Below, in pieces: positions 60,255 to 64,000 of a stretch of 64,000 nucleotides of DNA. The translations under genes and the position numbers were made by a program. The number at the start of each line of letters is the position of its first letter. Position 1 is the first letter of the stretch. The notes beneath the pieces are model-generated. The model was not told the origin of the DNA and ran no database searches. It saw only the letters and a list, made by a program, of their open reading frames with translations. This stretch comes from Apium graveolens (lineage: Eukaryota > Streptophyta > Magnoliopsida > Apiales > Apiaceae). The stretch is from assembly GCF_009905375.1 (NCBI RefSeq), contig NC_133656.1, forward strand, positions 240,096,415 to 240,160,414. Reading direction: 5' to 3'.

Positions 60255-61431
60255 TCTATACTATACTATAATAGTCGAAAGATTAAATGTTTGGTAGTCG
60301 GTCGGTATCGAAATTAATTAATTACCCTTAGTTAATTATTTCAATTCTAATTATTGGGTAGATCAATTCTAATTCTAATTGATATTGAAGTCAACTTCCT
60401 CTATTATTTTACCAATTTCAATTATATTTTATATTGAACTCTATATCATTATAATTTATATTAAATTCAACTTTTTCTACCATTTTATATTTTAATTCAT
60501 ATCGAGTTCTATATTATTCTAATTTGTTACTTCGGGCTAAATTAATATGCAAACTAAATATAATTATTAAGGTTTAGTTGATATGTCATATGAATCGGGT
60601 TAAGATAAAATAGTATTACTATCAGTTCTCCTAAAAAATTATACAAATGTACTTGATAAACAAAATAATATATTTTATTTATCGAGGATTAAAAAAAAAT
60701 ATTATACAATTGATTCAAACTAACACAAAACTAAAATAAAAATACAATTCGACCAATAAAAATAAAATAATATACACTAATTATTCAGTCTAAAACAAAA
60801 TTATCTTATTGATCCCCACTTAAAAAAATTAAAATTAAACTAAAAATAATTAGTTTGATTTGGTCGGTGTATTGGGCATTGGGCTAAAATAAAATAATAT
60901 AAACCACTTATCCGAGATAAATCAAATAAATATTAGACTAAGTATAATTTGTATCCTATTGATGTGAACTAAAAATCAAATTTTAATTAAAACGTTAATA
61001 TTATTTTTTTTAAAATAATACCCATAGAATTATCAATAAAACTATATCGTTCAATTAGTAATATTGTCTTTTTCAAATATTTTTTATAGAATTACTGTTA
61101 ATCGATTAAGTAATTTAAAATAATATTTTTTAAGGTTCCAACATAATGAATACATTATATTTTTTTTGCTAAATAAAGACATTATATTTTTACCCTCAAT
61201 AAAATAATAATTTCGTTATAATAACATTTCCCTCCTTACCAATGCTATTACTTTAAATAAGTTTAAATGTCTAAAAAAGTTATGAACATATACGTCTACT
61301 AATATAATTATTATGAAATCAAATCATTTAAAGTTTTAAATGAACAAAATTAAAAACTGAATTCAAAATTCTTTTAAAAAATTATATAATATTAAAAAAA
61401 ATCTGTGGATAACGCACGGGTTTTAACCTAG
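60255..61431 (+). mobile_element. Non-autonomous Helitron
   Basis: 1177 bp, beginning TCTATACTATACTATAATAG and ending in a hairpin (CTGTG..CACGG) followed by GTTTTAACCTAG, between host A and T. The paralogue at 13305-13320 reads caaacacataattt; here it reads caaacaca[element]taattt, an exact A|T insertion without duplication, as Helitrons do. The interior is AT-rich without coding for Rep or helicase. Confidence 0.9.
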
Positions 61432-61845
61432 TAATTTCTTAAGAATTGGACGGTTGATAATTTGGGCCTTATAGCGAGTCCAATAACAAAATAAAAATAA
61501 ACTTTGTTAAATGATCCGACTCTGACAAGTGATAAAAGGTCTGATCATCCACAAGCAACATTCACAATTATGCCTGATAATCCCCGCCAATCCATTTATT
61601 TTTATAAAAGAAATGAACTCATATAGGAAAAAAAATAATAAATTATCAAGTGCATTCTTTCTACACAAGGAAGATAATGAAACAAAGAAACAATCAAGCA
61701 TCTGATAGATTTTCCTCTGAGAGAAAGCTTACAGTGTTTTTGAAATATCAGAAGCAATTAGAACCCTCTCATTCCTAACTTAGAAGATAGGACATGATAT
61801 TCCCTTGCAAGACACGAATAGATTGTATTCTTCAATGAAATCACC
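61432..61845 (-). pseudogene. NST1-like C-terminal fragment C' and 3' flank
   Basis: Continues the B-C spacer homology (13325 on) into the terminal part of a C-like last exon: 'aacttagaagataggacatgatattcccttgcaagac', whose minus strand encodes the end of the protein as in 37676-37730. Homology stops at about 61843, only a few codons into the exon. Confidence 0.55.
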
Positions 61846-62559
61846 AAATTCAGGACTGTTTGAGCTTGTATATACAAGCTTATCATCTTACAATTATTAC
61901 AGTCAGCCATTTCAATCACCAAATTCAGGTCTTTATCAGTTACAAGAGGAACACAGGACACATACCTACATTTTCATTTAGAAACAACCAAATATCCACT
62001 GTTTGAGTAGTACACCCTACTTGGCCAAGCATAGCTTCAATTTCAACTTAGTTAAATTTCATGTTTGAGCACATATCAAAATAAGCTATCTATCCCCTAA
62101 ATAACTATCGAATTTCTCAGTGAATTTTCTGCCAAAATGAAGTTTAATTGTAAAGAAACCAGACACATCTGCATAAATTTAGGGTTTCACATCAAATTAG
62201 GCATATGCATTTCACAATTTCTTAATAAGGACCACATCACATATACTAATCAAGTGATGAAATAAAGACATTGGGGACCACATACATAAAATACACTACT
62301 TTATACTTCCTATATCCGAATTGGCTAATTTAGGAAATAAGTTTTAGAGAGATAGAGACGATTGATTTAGCTTCTAATAGTTTGTTTTATCTTTTATTAC
62401 ACCTAATGGACGATCTATTTAATTGGACTTTTTTGCCCCGTCCTTTCTCAACGTTAATGGAGTAATTTAACGGAAGGGGGTCAAAGGGGTGTAACATATG
62501 CCGCCACGGAAAGTAAATGAATGCGTACTACAGTTATAAAATATTTGGGTCAAAAAGTG
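61846..62559. other. Unassigned stretch, no gene seen
   Basis: About 700 bp not matching the other units. 'atcaccaaattcagg' occurs at 61842 and 61916. A possible degenerate MITE (TACTTCCTATATCCGAATT ... AACGTTAATGGAGTA) lies at 62306-62465. No convincing reading frame. Confidence 0.4.
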
Positions 62560-63420
62560 CATTTCATCCAAAACACAGGATGCAATATGCAAATAACTCT
62601 AAGAAGAATGCGAATAGAACTAATTTCTCGAGTGATTCAAACATCCAGAAGCAGCACTCACAACTAGGTTAAATTATTTCAACTACATTAATTATGATAA
62701 AAAAATGGCCTCAAATAGAAAAAAATAAATAAAGGTTTGCATCTATAACATTTGAAGGCACTTGTTCAATGCAAGGATAATAAGTAAAGAAAATCAACAG
62801 ATAAATCAAGTAAGAATCAAACGTCAAAAGACTTTCCTCTGAGAGAAAGCTCATTGTGTTTGGAAATACCAAGTGCTCAAACATTCATCACTTGGACAAG
62901 AATAAAACCAGATTTGAAGTATCATAGGTCTTATGAATTATGAAACCCTGACCTTGATCATATTTCGAGAAGATAGAAAATGTTATCCCCTTGTTAGTCG
63001 CATTTAGATTGTATTCTTCAAGGATATGTGCCCAAACAGTCATCACAATGGACAAGAAAAAACCAGATTTTCATACGCCTTATGGAACCCTGACCTTTGA
63101 TCCTATTTCGAGAAGATAGAAAATGTTATCCCTTTGTTAGTCACAAATAGATTGTATCCTTCAAAGGAATCTCTCTTGTTGCTTGTGAGATCCCCTTGTT
63201 TATGATGGATAAAATTTACTAAAGAATTACCTCCAACAGATGCCTCTGCAAGAGCAAATGGACTACCAAAATGGAAAAAAGAAGAACCCTTATCTTCAAC
63301 TGGTGAGATGTCGGAGTTTTGGTTTTCCTCCCATACTGCAACATTTGATTGTTTTTGCATAGGTTCCAGAATGCCTTGAGCTTGCAAATACATATGACTA
63401 ACATCAGGGTTTCTATTGCC
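62560..63420 (-). pseudogene. NST1-like C-terminal fragment E'
   Basis: Paralogue of 5500-6240. A minus-strand frame at 63393-63103 keeps L-Q-A-Q-G-I, N-S-D-I-S-P-V-E-D-K-G, FFHFGSPFALA, G-G-N-S-L, E-G-Y-N-L-F and the terminal KGITFSIF. That is a more complete C-terminus than in E, and it ends with a proper stop at 63103. It has the same duplication of the terminal block (62940 and 63090). No upstream exons. Confidence 0.7.
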
Positions 63421-64000
63421 ATTTTCTTTTGAGGTGCTTGAAAATATAAAGATTCAACTGTATGCTAAGATTGCTAGCCCACACTTGTCAATGTGCTATC
63501 AACACTTTGTTACGGTATTCTTCTACATTTTGTCTTCTATAGTACTTGGCCTTTGTGTTTTCTCTACAACAGAAATCACATAATTTCTTAATGACACAAA
63601 TAAGATGCGAAATTGTTTGATCATAAGTAGACCCCAACTACAATGCTCATTGTGTAGTTTAAGACAATTGAACAAAGCACGCAGAATTCATCCGAGACCT
63701 TATCAAGTTGGAATATGATTTTTATATTAAACAAGAAAAAGCATAGTTAATTGAAGTGATTTGTCAATTGATTCAAGATATAAACATCGGAAGCAGCACT
63801 CACAATTAGGTATAAATATTTCAACTACAATAATTCTCAAAACAATTGGCCTCAAATAGAAAAAAAAAGTTTGCATTTTAAACATTTAAAGTTACTTGTT
63901 TTATACAAAGATAATAAGTTATGAAAACATATCAATATCAAGTAAGTATCAGAAGTTGATAGATGGCCTGACCGAACCCTACTGATCCTATTTGAGAAGA
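63421..64000 (-). pseudogene. 3' flank and terminal block of D-like unit D' (partial)
   Basis: From 63421 ('attttcttttgaggtgcttg') to the window end the sequence follows 935-1590 and 24878-25535 closely. It therefore starts a third, diverged copy of the D region; the array goes on beyond the window. The junction with E' at 63420 is abrupt. Confidence 0.7.

Noticed and set aside
62306..62465. Possible Stowaway MITE
   Set aside because: The ends resemble TACTCCCT-type termini only weakly and no TA duplication or empty site could be shown.

Overview
The window is nuclear DNA of a flowering plant, probably a eudicot. It is AT-rich and contains spliced genes with GT..AG introns, nested plant transposons, and a Ty1/copia element primed by initiator-Met tRNA. 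There are no bacterial or organellar signs, and I cannot name the species.

The layout is dominated by a large direct duplication. Positions 1-17142 recur at 23944-41117, nearly base for base but with many 1-nt indels and some substitutions. The left edge lies outside the window. The right breakpoint of copy 1 falls inside a Copia element that is complete in copy 2. Each copy holds the 3' part of a decayed Mutator-like (MULE) transposase gene, followed on the minus strand by a cluster of fragments of one host gene family. I recognise that family as the plant 'stress response NST1-like' proteins, from memory of its conserved blocks. In + order the cluster is: D (C-terminal fragment), A (N-terminal fragment fused to a WRKY transcription-factor fragment), a small CACTA element, E (C-terminal fragment), B (the only nearly complete gene, 8 exons), and C (exon 1 joined to the last exon). 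Further E- and D-like fragments at 61440-64000 show that the array continues to the right.

Between the two copies (17143-23943) lie Helitron-like ends, a Stowaway-like MITE, a 3.5-kb LTR with start-of-internal sequence, and the front of MULE-1.

From 38826 to 61431 the upstream region of paralogue C has absorbed four transposons. They are a 13.2-kb Sirevirus-like Copia element with both LTRs and a target-site duplication, a 2.4-kb CACTA element with a CTT duplication, a 4.7-kb MULE with a PB1-like/MuDR/SWIM/zinc-knuckle transposase gene, and a 1.2-kb Helitron. The paralogous upstream regions of A and B provide empty sites that fix three of these insertions precisely.

No clearly functional host gene is present. 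B is the best candidate but has different disabling changes in each copy. The many single-base homopolymer indels (MULE-2, the Copia LTRs, the two copies of the duplication) leave open how much is true decay and how much is consensus error.
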